64,000 nucleotides of DNA from NCBI RefSeq assembly GCF_001735805.1, contig NZ_CP017248.1:2976001-3040000 (forward strand). Direction: 5' to 3'. The notes under the pieces are model-generated. The model had not been told where the DNA came from. It saw only the letters and a list, made by a program, of their open reading frames with translations, and did not search any database. The DNA is from Streptomyces fodineus (GTDB lineage Bacteria; Actinomycetota; Actinomycetes; Streptomycetales; Streptomycetaceae). Position 1 is the stretch's first letter. Each line of letters begins with the position of its first letter. This document shows positions 9,457 to 17,491 of this stretch, in pieces. Both the position numbers and the translations under genes were made by a program.

Positions 9457-12030
9457 TCACTGGAACCGGGTGCGCAGCGTTGTGAACACGTACGCGCACA
9501 GCAGCGCCGACAGCGACAACATCAGTGCGCCGCCCACGGGTTGGGCGAGCACCCGCACCATCCCGAGCAGATAACGCTCGCCTCCGAAGGGCCACTGCAG
9601 CAGCAAGACCTCCCGCATCCGCGCCGGGAACCCGGCGGCCATGTGCAGGGCCGGTCCCTGCATGGCTTTGTGCACGAGTGGTACGACGACAACGGGTACG
9701 GCGAGTACGGCTGCCATGCCACCCGCGGTGGACCGGAACACACCGGCCGCGAGCACACCGGCCCAGGCGCAGCCGACGACCAGGCAGAACCAACTCGCGC
9801 TCAGCGAAAGCCAGTCCGCGGGAACTTGTGTGAGCTCCCGTCCGTAGACGATGTAGAGCGCTTCGGCGTCGCAGCCCACGGTGAGGAAGGCGAGCAGGGC
9901 CGCGGTGGCTCCGGAGACGAGGAGTTTCGCGATGAGCAGCCCCAGCCGGCGGGGCACGGTGCCGCGGTCCGCCGCGAGGGCGGGGTGGCGGAACTCGTCC
10001 CCGAAGGCCAGCGCACCGAGCAGCCCCGCCGCGAGCGCCGCGGGAGGCAGTGGCAGCTCCCGCGGCCACCCGGCGAACAGCCGCGCCTGTGGGGTGTGGC
10101 CGATCCTGGCCAGCAGTACGGCGGTGAGCGCGGACACCGCCAGGGCGGCACCGCAGGTGAGGAAGCCGACGCCGATTCCGGCGGCACGCCGGATCTCGTA
10201 GCGCAGGGGGCGCAGGGGGCTGCGGGCGGGGCGGACGGAGATCGGGGGTGGGAGGGGCGAGAGGGCATCGAAGATGCGGACGTCGTCGCCAGGGCGGGCC
10301 GAGACGGAGGCCGGTGCCGGACTGTTGCCGGGTTTCCTGGCGCCGGGGAGGCGGGCGCGCAGGGCGGAGAGGGCCGCTGCAGGAGTTCTCGGGCTGCCGG
10401 TCTGCCGTTCCTGGGCCGCCTTGGCCGCATCGCGCTCGGTGTTCGACCTGCCCGCGGCGTCGGCGGTCCGGCCGCCGCCGGCTTCCGCGAGCACCTTCGC
10501 GGGAACCGCTTCGGCATCTCCGCCGGGCGCGTCCTCACCACCGGAGCCGACCGCTCTGGTCGCCGTCCCCCGGGTTGCGGGGACCTCGCCGGCCGGCGCC
10601 ATGCCCTCGGCTGGTAGGCGTGGGGTGGTCTCCGTGTGCTCCGTTCCGGATCGGCCATGGGAGGCCTCTCCGGGCGGTGGCTGCTCACCACCGAAGCCCT
10701 GGGCCCGCTCCGCCGCCGACGGCACTTTCTCCGAGGAGGCTCTGGGCACAGTCTGCTGCGGCGCCGGGGCGGCCGATGCGGTGTTCTGCCGTTCCTGCGC
10801 CGAGAAGCCGAACGGCGTGCCTCCCCGGCCTCTCGCCGGGGTGTCCGACGCGGTGGCAACCGGCTCCCCTGCCGAGAGACCGGACACCACCGCGACCTGC
10901 TCCGGCGCGGACGAGCCGGACGCCGAGGCGCCGGCCTCCGCCGCCGATGCGCCGAGCACCGAGACGCCCGTCACGGACACCGCCACGCCGAACGCCGAGG
11001 CATCCACCTCCGCCGTCGGCAGGCCGCCCACCGTCGCCTCCTGCTCCGCGGGCGACGAACCGGGCACGGCGTGTTCCCGATGCGCCGGTGACTCGTGCGC
11101 CGCCACGACGCTCGCCTCGCCCGACGATGCGCCGTCCGATCCGGCACCGGCTCCCGGCCCCATGTCGCCGATCTCGTCCGCGAGTTGGTGGACGAGGATG
11201 CCGTTGCGGAACGCCGTCTCGCCGACGTCGGCGGTCGTGGATCCGTACACCGACAGACGATTGCCACCCTCCCGCACGACCTCGACGGAGCGGCGCGCGG
11301 CACGGGCCTCCTTGGTGAGCAGGGCCGCGAGGCGGGCCGCGTGGGGGCTGCGGACGGCCACGCGCGGGCGCAGCCGGGTACGGGCGAACTCCCTCGCGTC
11401 CTGGTCGGCCACGAGTCTGCCGCTGTCGAGGGTGACGACCCGGTCGGCCGTACGCGCGGCCTCCTTGGGGTCGGCGGTGGTGAAGAACACCGTGCCGCCC
11501 TGGCGGGCGTGGGCTCGCAGCATGCCGTGCAGCCATTGCGCCTCACGGGCGGACAGACCCTCGGCGGGCTCGTCCAGGACGAGCGTGTGGGGGTCGGGCA
11601 GCAGCGCACAGGCCAGGCCGAGTCGGCGGTCCATTGCGCGCGAGAGCGTGCCGAGGCGCTCCTCGCGGACATCGACGAGGCCGACGACGTCGAGGACCTC
11701 GTCGGCCCGCCGTGCGGGAACTCCCGAGGCCGCGCACAGCATGCGCAGATGTCCGCGGACCGAGCGGGCCGGATGCCCCGGTACGTCGCCGAGGAGCACA
11801 CCGACTTCTTGCGAGGGATGGGCGATCCGGTTCAGGGGCCGCCCTCTGAAGTAGGTGATGCCGCGCCCCGGTTGCAGCTCGAGCATCAGTCTGAGCGTCG
11901 TCGTCTTGCCCGCACCGGCACCTCCGAGGAGCACGGTGACAGCTCCCGCGCACGCTTCGAAGGAGACGTCGTCGACGGCGGGCGGGTGCGCCTTGCGGGG
12001 AATGCTGGTCAGTCCGAAGGCCTGGATCAC
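9457..12030 (-). CDS. ABC exporter: ATPase and permease fused by a long low-complexity linker
   Basis: About 857 residues in three blocks. Residues about 1-225 are an ABC ATPase: Walker A GGAGAGKTT, a degenerate signature LSRAMDRRLGLA and Walker B LVLDEPAEGLS, with a diverged ATP-switch region. Residues about 265-600 are a low-complexity linker rich in Ala, Gly, Ser, Glu and Pro with irregular repeats of the type SGLSAGEPVATAS. Residues about 620-857 carry about six membrane helices of an ABC-2-like permease. Single polypeptides with ATPase first and a 300-residue disordered spacer are unusual. The start is uncertain: TTG 12039 and GTG 12030 are both in frame and neither has a ribosome binding site. 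A perfect dyad lies immediately upstream. The substrate is unknown; it is conserved beside whiH in Streptomyces (from memory). Confidence 0.85.
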   Translation of the reverse strand: MIQAFGLTSIPRKAHPPAVDDVSFEACAGAVTVLLGGAGAGKTTTLRLMLELQPGRGITYFRGRPLNRIAHPSQEVGVLLGDVPGHPARSVRGHLRMLCAASGVPARRADEVLDVVGLVDVREERLGTLSRAMDRRLGLACALLPDPHTLVLDEPAEGLSAREAQWLHGMLRAHARQGGTVFFTTADPKEAARTADRVVTLDSGRLVADQDAREFARTRLRPRVAVRSPHAARLAALLTKEARAARRSVEVVREGGNRLSVYGSTTADVGETAFRNGILVHQLADEIGDMGPGAGAGSDGASSGEASVVAAHESPAHREHAVPGSSPAEQEATVGGLPTAEVDASAFGVAVSVTGVSVLGASAAEAGASASGSSAPEQVAVVSGLSAGEPVATASDTPARGRGGTPFGFSAQERQNTASAAPAPQQTVPRASSEKVPSAAERAQGFGGEQPPPGEASHGRSGTEHTETTPRLPAEGMAPAGEVPATRGTATRAVGSGGEDAPGGDAEAVPAKVLAEAGGGRTADAAGRSNTERDAAKAAQERQTGSPRTPAAALSALRARLPGARKPGNSPAPASVSARPGDDVRIFDALSPLPPPISVRPARSPLRPLRYEIRRAAGIGVGFLTCGAALAVSALTAVLLARIGHTPQARLFAGWPRELPLPPAALAAGLLGALAFGDEFRHPALAADRGTVPRRLGLLIAKLLVSGATAALLAFLTVGCDAEALYIVYGRELTQVPADWLSLSASWFCLVVGCAWAGVLAAGVFRSTAGGMAAVLAVPVVVVPLVHKAMQGPALHMAAGFPARMREVLLLQWPFGGERYLLGMVRVLAQPVGGALMLSLSALLCAYVFTTLRTRFQ

Positions 12031-12039
12031 CTGCAGCAA

Positions 12040-12051
12040 GATAGCGTGCTA
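12040..12051. promoter_or_regulatory. Operator-like dyad ATAGC-N2-GCTAT
   Basis: ATAGCGTGCTAT has perfect half-sites around two central bases. It sits directly at the start of the ABC transporter gene and overlaps TATCTT, a possible -10 for a leaderless transcript. A homopolymer of seven T follows on the plus strand. It could be bound by the Nudix/winged-helix protein encoded just upstream or by another small regulator. Confidence 0.4.
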
Positions 12052-12194
12052 TGTCTATTTTTTTGGGTATCGCATGATCTGTTACCACATGTGCTGCACT
12101 CAGACCGGGTTCACGTACGCCGTTCGGGCGAACCCACGCCCGGCCCGGGTGGTCGGCCTGTCTGGCCGTCCGGACAGCAGGCCGCCGGTGCGCC

Positions 12195-12952
12195 TCAGAC
12201 CTCGGGGCGCAGCATCGGGGGGTTGAGCAGAGTGGCTCCGCCGGCCCGGAAGAGCTGGGCCGGCCGACCGCCCTGGCGCGTGGTCGTTCCTCCGGTGGGG
12301 ACGAGGAATCCGGGGTTCCGGTGACCTTGCGGTGGAAGTTGCGCGGGTCGAGGGCGACTCCCCACACCGCCTCGTACACCCGGCGCAGCTCGCCGACGGT
12401 GAACTCGCTGGGGCAGAACGCGGTGGCCAGCGACGAGTACTCGATCTTGGACCGGGCCCGCTCGACGCCGTCGGAGAGGATCTGGGCGTGGTCGAAGGCG
12501 AGTGGTGCCACGGGTTCGCCGTCGCGGCCGTAACCACCCTGCTGGAGCAGTTCCTCGACCGGTGCCCAGCGCGCGTTGCTGGCATCACCTCCCGCGCGTG
12601 GGGCGGGCAGGTCGGGCGCGAGCGCAAGGTGGGCGACACTCACCACACGCATGCGCGGGTCCCGCTTGGGGTCACCGTAGGTGGCGAGCTGTTCGAGGTG
12701 GGCTCCGTTGTCCTGGGCCGGGGCCGAGGGGTCGTGTGCGCACAGCCCCGTCTCCTCGGCAAGCTCGCGCGCCGCCGCCTGGGAGAGATCCTCGTCGGCC
12801 CGTACGAAACCGCCGGGCAGCGCCCAGCGCCCTTGGAACGGAGGCTCGCCCCTGCGGACCGCCAGCGCGCACAGGGCATGGCGGCGCACGGTCAGCACGA
12901 CCAGGTCCACGGTGACGGCGAAGGGCGGAAAGGCTGACGGGTCGTAGGGCAT
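12195..12952 (-). CDS. Nudix-domain winged-helix regulator (NrtR-like), one frameshift
   Basis: Residues about 10-150 form a Nudix fold with the box GGFVRADEDLSQAAARELAEETGL. Glu and Ala placement are near consensus, but catalytic competence is uncertain. Residues about 165-225 form the C-terminal winged helix of the NrtR type (SKIEYSSLATAFCPSEFTVGELRRVYEAVWG, DPRNFHRKV). NrtR proteins use a Nudix domain to sense ADP-ribose-like ligands and repress NAD or pentose genes. The reading frame breaks at 12305-12320, where CCCCGGATTCC appears one G short. Restoring it gives TGTPGFLVPTGGTTTRQGGRP, the usual tail, ending at 12195. Regulation of the downstream ABC transporter is plausible but unproven. 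Confidence 0.85.
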
Positions 12953-13081
12953 GCCGCGATCATAGTCGTCTGCCTGACGATAAACACTCCCTTCCTCGAC
13001 CGCATCGGTGGTGGTTCCGCTTCGTTCGGGTATGGGGCGCAGGACCGGCTCCGTTCTTCGCTCCCGTGGCGTCGTACGAGG

Positions 13082-15271
13082 TCACACTCCCAGTTGCAGG
13101 CCGTCCGCCGCCTCCTCGACCATGGCGAGTCCCAGCCGGCTGATGCGCACCGCGAACGGGGCGCCGGCGACGCGCAGCCCGGTCAGTACGAGTTCGCCGA
13201 GCGGCGCGCTGCGCACGGGGCGCAGGGTGACCGCTCTGGCCGGGGTGTCGGGTCGGATGCCCGCGAGCGAGGTGAGCACCATGATCACAGAGGCCGCCGC
13301 AGTGGCCGCCGGCCGGCAGGCCGCGGGGTGCGGGAGAGGAGCGCTCCCGGAGGAGCGTTGTTCACCGGCGAACATCTCCGGCAACCTGTGGTCGAAGTGG
13401 TCCGCGGCTTCCAGCAGTCCTTTCAGCAGTCCACCGGCTTCCTTCTCATAGCCTGCCGCGGCCAGTCCTGCGACGGCGAGTGCGGTGTCGTGGACCCGGA
13501 CGGCTCCGGTCCGGTGGCCGAAGGGGTTGTGCCCCACCTCCTTGGCCCCGAGGCCGCGCAGTCCCCAGCCCGCATCCATGGCGGGGGCGCCGAGCAGCCG
13601 GGCGAGGTGCTCGGTCTGTACGGGGTCGAGCAGGCCCGGAGCGAACCGGCCCGAACCGAGCAGGCCGGTGTCGAGGAGGTGCACGACGGTGGAGCCCAGG
13701 TGCGGCACGGGCCGGCCATCCGGTGCCAGGGCCGCGGCCGGACGTCCGCCACCGTGGTCCTCGACCCAGAAGTCGGCCCGGAAGGCCGCCTGCAGGAACC
13801 CGGCCCACTGGCGTAGCTCGGTGGCACCGGGCCGGCCGAAGGCATCGAGGAGATCGGCACCGAGCATGGCCGCCCGGTATGCATGGGCCTGCGTCTCGCA
13901 GCGGGCCGGGCCGCCGGGCTGGGGGTCGTGGAGGTAGGGGCCGTCGCCGGCGGTGGTCCGCAGCCAGGTGAGGCAGCGCTCCGCCACGGGGAGCAGCTCT
14001 CTTGTCTCCTGCTCAGGGAGTCCCCAGCGGCGGGCCTCGGCGAGCAGGACGGGGAAGAGCAGTGTGGCCTCCGTGCCCGTGCAGCTGGGCGGGAGGAAGG
14101 GTCCGGCGTCGCGCCGTGGCCCGGGGATCAGGCCGGCCCGTGGGCTCCGGTCCGGGATCTGGGTGCGGGCCAGGGCGCGCAGGGTGCCCGCGGCGAGCCG
14201 GGTGCCGAGCGGCAGCGTCATGCGGGCCGCGGCGAGGGCCTCGGCGGGGGCCATTCCGCAGCGCCAGGGCGCGCCCGCCGCGAGGTGGGTGTCGGGCGGG
14301 TGGGCGGGGTCGCGCAGCAGCAGGGCCTGGAGGTCGGCGACGGCCGTGTGCAGCAGCGGGGCCACCCGGGCGTCGTCGCCCGTGGCCAGGGCGGGTGCGA
14401 ATGGGCTGGTCGTGGCATGTCCCGCCGGCCGCAGCGGACCCGCGCCGTCGAGTCGCGCCCTCAGTTCCACGGCTGCCGTGCCGTTCGGCGGCAGTTCCAG
14501 TTCCCAGCGCAGTAGCCCGGCGGACGCCAGGGCGTCGGAGGGCGGCGGGTCTGCGGTGACGGAGGCGGCGGCACCGGCCGTGGCCCAGCGCAGGCCCGAG
14601 TCGTGGACGGTGGCCGGGAGTTCGGGGCCCGCTCTGCCGGAGGCGATGGCGCCGAGTTCCGCGAGATCCGTGCCGAGGGAGACCTCGAGGGACAGCCTCA
14701 GCGGTCGCACAGCGGCATTCCGGAGCGTGATCCGTTCGGTTCCCTCGGCGCGGCGGGTCCGCTCCACCACGACATCAGGATCGGGGCCCGACAGTGGGGA
14801 CGTGCGCAGTGTTCCCACGAAGCGGGCGCTGTCGGCGCCGGTCATCCTGGCTTGCACGGGCAGGGGTTCGCGGCCGGCCACGCGGACCTGACACCGCGAC
14901 AGGAGGCGCCTGCCGCCGTGGTAGAACCCGTCCAGTCCTCGGCCGGACATCTGCCCCTCACCGGAGATGGCGAGGCCGGGCAGGGCGACACAGATCAAGG
15001 CGGTGTGCGTGGGCGGCAGTTCGGGCGCCGGGCGGTTGCCCTGCGATGTGCGTGCCGAGGGCACTGCGGGCCGGCGGCCCGGGGCGGCTGCCGGAGCCGG
15101 TACGAGTGGCCTGCCGTGGCCTGTGGAGGAGTTCGAGCCCAAATCCCTGGGGGATGGCAGGGTACCGATGACCTGCCGTACGGCGGCGCCCCCGTCCGGC
15201 AGGAACCGCCTGTACCTGTCCCGGGGGGAGCGTTCGTCGTCGGCGGCGGAGGGCGGAGCCGGCTGGTACAT
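13082..15271 (-). CDS. Glycogen debranching-like protein (GDE N-terminal domain plus alpha/alpha barrel)
   Basis: The product is 729 residues. About 80-290 resemble the GDE_N_bis domain (ISGEGQMSGRGLDGFYHGGRRLLSRCQV, then VERTRRAEGTERITLRNAAVRPLRLSLEV). The rest is a six-hairpin helical toroid of the debranching/MGH1 kind, with motifs such as LIPGPRRDAGPFLPPSCTGTEATLLFP and GWGLRGLGAKEVGHNPFGHRTGAVRVHD. Enzymes of this fold act on glycogen or maltooligosaccharides or related glycosides; catalytic acids were not assigned. ATG 15271 has AGAGGAGG 9 bases upstream, which decides the start even though the frame stays open a further 970 bp upstream. It is unlinked to other glycogen genes here. Confidence 0.85.
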   Translation of the reverse strand: MYQPAPPSAADDERSPRDRYRRFLPDGGAAVRQVIGTLPSPRDLGSNSSTGHGRPLVPAPAAAPGRRPAVPSARTSQGNRPAPELPPTHTALICVALPGLAISGEGQMSGRGLDGFYHGGRRLLSRCQVRVAGREPLPVQARMTGADSARFVGTLRTSPLSGPDPDVVVERTRRAEGTERITLRNAAVRPLRLSLEVSLGTDLAELGAIASGRAGPELPATVHDSGLRWATAGAAASVTADPPPSDALASAGLLRWELELPPNGTAAVELRARLDGAGPLRPAGHATTSPFAPALATGDDARVAPLLHTAVADLQALLLRDPAHPPDTHLAAGAPWRCGMAPAEALAAARMTLPLGTRLAAGTLRALARTQIPDRSPRAGLIPGPRRDAGPFLPPSCTGTEATLLFPVLLAEARRWGLPEQETRELLPVAERCLTWLRTTAGDGPYLHDPQPGGPARCETQAHAYRAAMLGADLLDAFGRPGATELRQWAGFLQAAFRADFWVEDHGGGRPAAALAPDGRPVPHLGSTVVHLLDTGLLGSGRFAPGLLDPVQTEHLARLLGAPAMDAGWGLRGLGAKEVGHNPFGHRTGAVRVHDTALAVAGLAAAGYEKEAGGLLKGLLEAADHFDHRLPEMFAGEQRSSGSAPLPHPAACRPAATAAASVIMVLTSLAGIRPDTPARAVTLRPVRSAPLGELVLTGLRVAGAPFAVRISRLGLAMVEEAADGLQLGV

Positions 15272-15381
15272 GGGGTGGCCTCCTCTGCGCTCGCGGCGCC
15301 TCGGACGTGTCGGGCGACCGATGGGACGCCCCGGAGGACAAGGGTCGTGCGGCGGCAGGGCCCGTCCAGGCGTTCCGCCAC

Positions 15382-15763
15382 TCAGGTGAACGGAGAGGGA
15401 CTCGTCCGGGTCACGGCTCGCCTGGGTGAAGCCGACCGATCGACGGAGGGACGCCTCGGGGAAGCCGACCCACCGGTGGCGGATCGACAGAACGGCGGTG
15501 CCGCTCAGGCCGGCCGCGAGCCCGTGCCACCAACGGTCGCGCGGCGGGCCGTCGGGTGCGCCCCGGGCAGACGCACACGCCCGGTGGGCCCTGCGGGCCA
15601 GGCGGCTCAGGAGGGTGCCACTGCGACGGAAACCGCACCGACCCGCACGAGGCCAGGGCTGGAGCAGCCTCCGGGTGCGGGCGCCGCAGCCCACGGATTC
15701 TGCCGAGGGGCCACGCGCCTTCCTTGCCAGGTATCCGCCTGCAGTACCCCGCACCGCGTTCAC
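15382..15763 (-). CDS. Possible small hypothetical protein coupled to the DUF4192 gene
   Basis: GTG 15763 overlaps the upstream stop codon by 4 bp (GTGA) and sits just after GAGGGGGAAGG. The frame has strong third-position GC from about 15700 to 15390 (peptide includes DRWWHGLAAGLSGTAVLSIR and VGFPEASLRRSVGFTQASRD). In this sequence the frame does not stop and runs into the debranching-like gene. A one-base shift near 15390 would end it at TGA 15382-15384. I do not recognise the protein. It may be real with a sequencing deletion, or the whole stretch may be non-coding. Confidence 0.35.
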
Positions 15764-17358
15764 CCTTCCCCCTCGGGCCTGCGGTGCTCGCCTCCCGCGG
15801 AGGCTGCGCTGGTCGTGGCACCATCCGGCTCCGCCCCGGGCGAGCGCGTGCCGCCGCGGCCACGGCTGCCCAGGCGCGAGGGTTCGGCCTCCGAGGGGCC
15901 GGGGCGCGAGTCGGCCGGCCTCCGCCGTCCACCGCTGGACCGCGCCGCGCGAGGGGCACCGTTGCCCTCCGCCGCCCGCGCACGGCGCCGTCGGCGTGTG
16001 CCCCTCCCTCGGTCCGCTTCGATGCCCTGGTCGTCGGTGGGCACACTCGCTTCGGGCGTCAGGTTCTCGGTTGCCGGGAGCTCGGCCCGTGCCGTTGTCG
16101 TCTCGGCGTGCGGCTGGGCGCCGATTTCCGCCGAAGTACACCCCGTCCCGTCGGCGCGATGCGCCGCTGCCTGCGCACGGTCCTGGCGATCCGCGCGCAG
16201 GCAGCGGCGAATCGCTTCCGGGTCGAGCCCCTCGTTGCACGCCTGATGAAGCAGCCGGGCGAAGAGATAGTCGGGATCGGCGCCCAGTGCCATGGCCAGC
16301 GCCTCGCGGGCCTCCAACTCGTCACCCATGGACCAGGCGACCCAGCCGGCCAGGGTCAGTGGGGCCGCGGCATGCTCGCCGTAGGGTCCGACACAGCGAC
16401 GGGCCAGGGCGCGCCAGAGCCTCAGGGCCGGGCCCGCCTCGTCGCCCTCCATCCAGGCGGCCGCCCGGTCGCGGGTCGTGCGGTCCTGGAGTCCGAGGAT
16501 CAGCGTCGCCGCCTCGTCATATGTGAGCAGGCCGTCGTCGCGCACGTCCGCCGGATGGTTTCCCGACACCGGTGCCGCGGCGGCGAAGCGGTGGATGATC
16601 CGCTCGGCGAGGCTCAGGGTCTCCTTTGCGACTTCCTCTCGGAACGCCTCGTCGAGAATGCGGGGCACCAGGGTCATACCGGCCGTGTCCAGGGCGATCT
16701 CCTGCTCCAGGGCCGCGGTCGTCTCCCACGGCTGCAGCCTGGCGTGCAGCTCCCTGAGTGTGCCGCGCACTTGGATGCCGGCGTAGGTGGCAGCTGCGGC
16801 CAGCACGGATGTGCCGGGGAGGCCCATCGGCGAACCGTCCTCGGGGCAGCAGCTCTCGATCGGGCAGCAGTACGACCAGAAACGGCCGTCGGAAATGCAC
16901 AGTGCCTCGATCACCGGCACATCGAGGTCGCCGCACTGGGTGCGCAGCAGGTGGGCCAGCCGCTCGAGTCGTCGTTTGACGTCGCGGCCGGACTCTCCCG
17001 GGGCCGGTTCCTGGCAGACATAGGCCACCATCTGTTCGGGCCGGGCGCCGCGCCGTTCGCTGCCGGTCACCAGTCCGCGGGCCAGCTGGTGTGCGGCCGC
17101 TTCCCAGTCCTCCTCGTTCGCGGGGATGCCGAGCCGGGCTCGGCCGCCGAACCTGCCCCGGCCCTCGCGGTCGTGCAGGGCGACCAGCACCATGCTGTCC
17201 TCCGGGCGGTAGCCGAGGAGGTAGGGAAGGGCGTCGGCCAGCTCTGCGGGGGTGCGCAGCGTGAGCTGCGTGGTGTGCACGGACGGGCCGGCGAATGGCC
17301 CCTGTCCCGAGATGTCGCTGTTTTCGAACGGTCCGGTGGTTTCGCTGTGATTCGTCAT
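15760..17358 (-). CDS. DUF4192-family protein
   Basis: A 532-residue protein. Residues about 25-380 match the DUF4192 pattern of actinobacteria (LTLRTPAELADALPYLLGYRPEDSMVLVAL, then QMVAYVCQEP and a SYCC segment near position 180). A hydrophobic aminoacyl-helix region (APLTLAGWVAWSMGDELEAREALAMALGADPDYLFARLLHQACNEG) is typical of the family C-terminal part. The last 120 residues are a disordered Arg/Gly/Ala/Glu tail with RRRRR clusters. The family function is unknown to me. The gene is divergent from the RecQ helicase gene, and two DnaA boxes lie in the shared promoter, hinting at a link with DNA metabolism. Confidence 0.88.
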   Translation of the reverse strand: MTNHSETTGPFENSDISGQGPFAGPSVHTTQLTLRTPAELADALPYLLGYRPEDSMVLVALHDREGRGRFGGRARLGIPANEEDWEAAAHQLARGLVTGSERRGARPEQMVAYVCQEPAPGESGRDVKRRLERLAHLLRTQCGDLDVPVIEALCISDGRFWSYCCPIESCCPEDGSPMGLPGTSVLAAAATYAGIQVRGTLRELHARLQPWETTAALEQEIALDTAGMTLVPRILDEAFREEVAKETLSLAERIIHRFAAAAPVSGNHPADVRDDGLLTYDEAATLILGLQDRTTRDRAAAWMEGDEAGPALRLWRALARRCVGPYGEHAAAPLTLAGWVAWSMGDELEAREALAMALGADPDYLFARLLHQACNEGLDPEAIRRCLRADRQDRAQAAAHRADGTGCTSAEIGAQPHAETTTARAELPATENLTPEASVPTDDQGIEADRGRGTRRRRRARAAEGNGAPRAARSSGGRRRPADSRPGPSEAEPSRLGSRGRGGTRSPGAEPDGATTSAASAGGEHRRPEGEG

Positions 17359-17398
17359 GCGCAGACGATCTCGCGGATCTTGAGATTCCGCTTGAGCC

Positions 17399-17407
17399 TG
17401 TGGATAA
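17399..17407 (-). promoter_or_regulatory. DnaA box
   Basis: TGTGGATAA is the reverse complement of TTATCCACA, the perfect consensus DnaA box. It lies 41 bp upstream of the DUF4192 start. Confidence 0.6.
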
Positions 17408-17439
17408 GTCGAATCAGGGACACGACAAAGCGGTCCCCG

Positions 17440-17448
17440 TTGTCCACA
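17440..17448 (+). promoter_or_regulatory. DnaA box (Streptomyces form)
   Basis: TTGTCCACA is the preferred Streptomyces DnaA box. It is inverted relative to the box at 17399 and 32 bp away, about 44 bp upstream of the helicase start. Confidence 0.6.
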
Positions 17449-17491
17449 GACCGGACCGGGGCCCGCCCGCTTGTCGGTCCCGTCCTGTTGT

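Noticed and set aside
13082..16240. One 1052-residue protein in a single open frame
   Set aside because: AGGAGG sits 9 bases before ATG 15271 and the debranching-like family begins there. Upstream parts overlap the DUF4192 tail in another frame.
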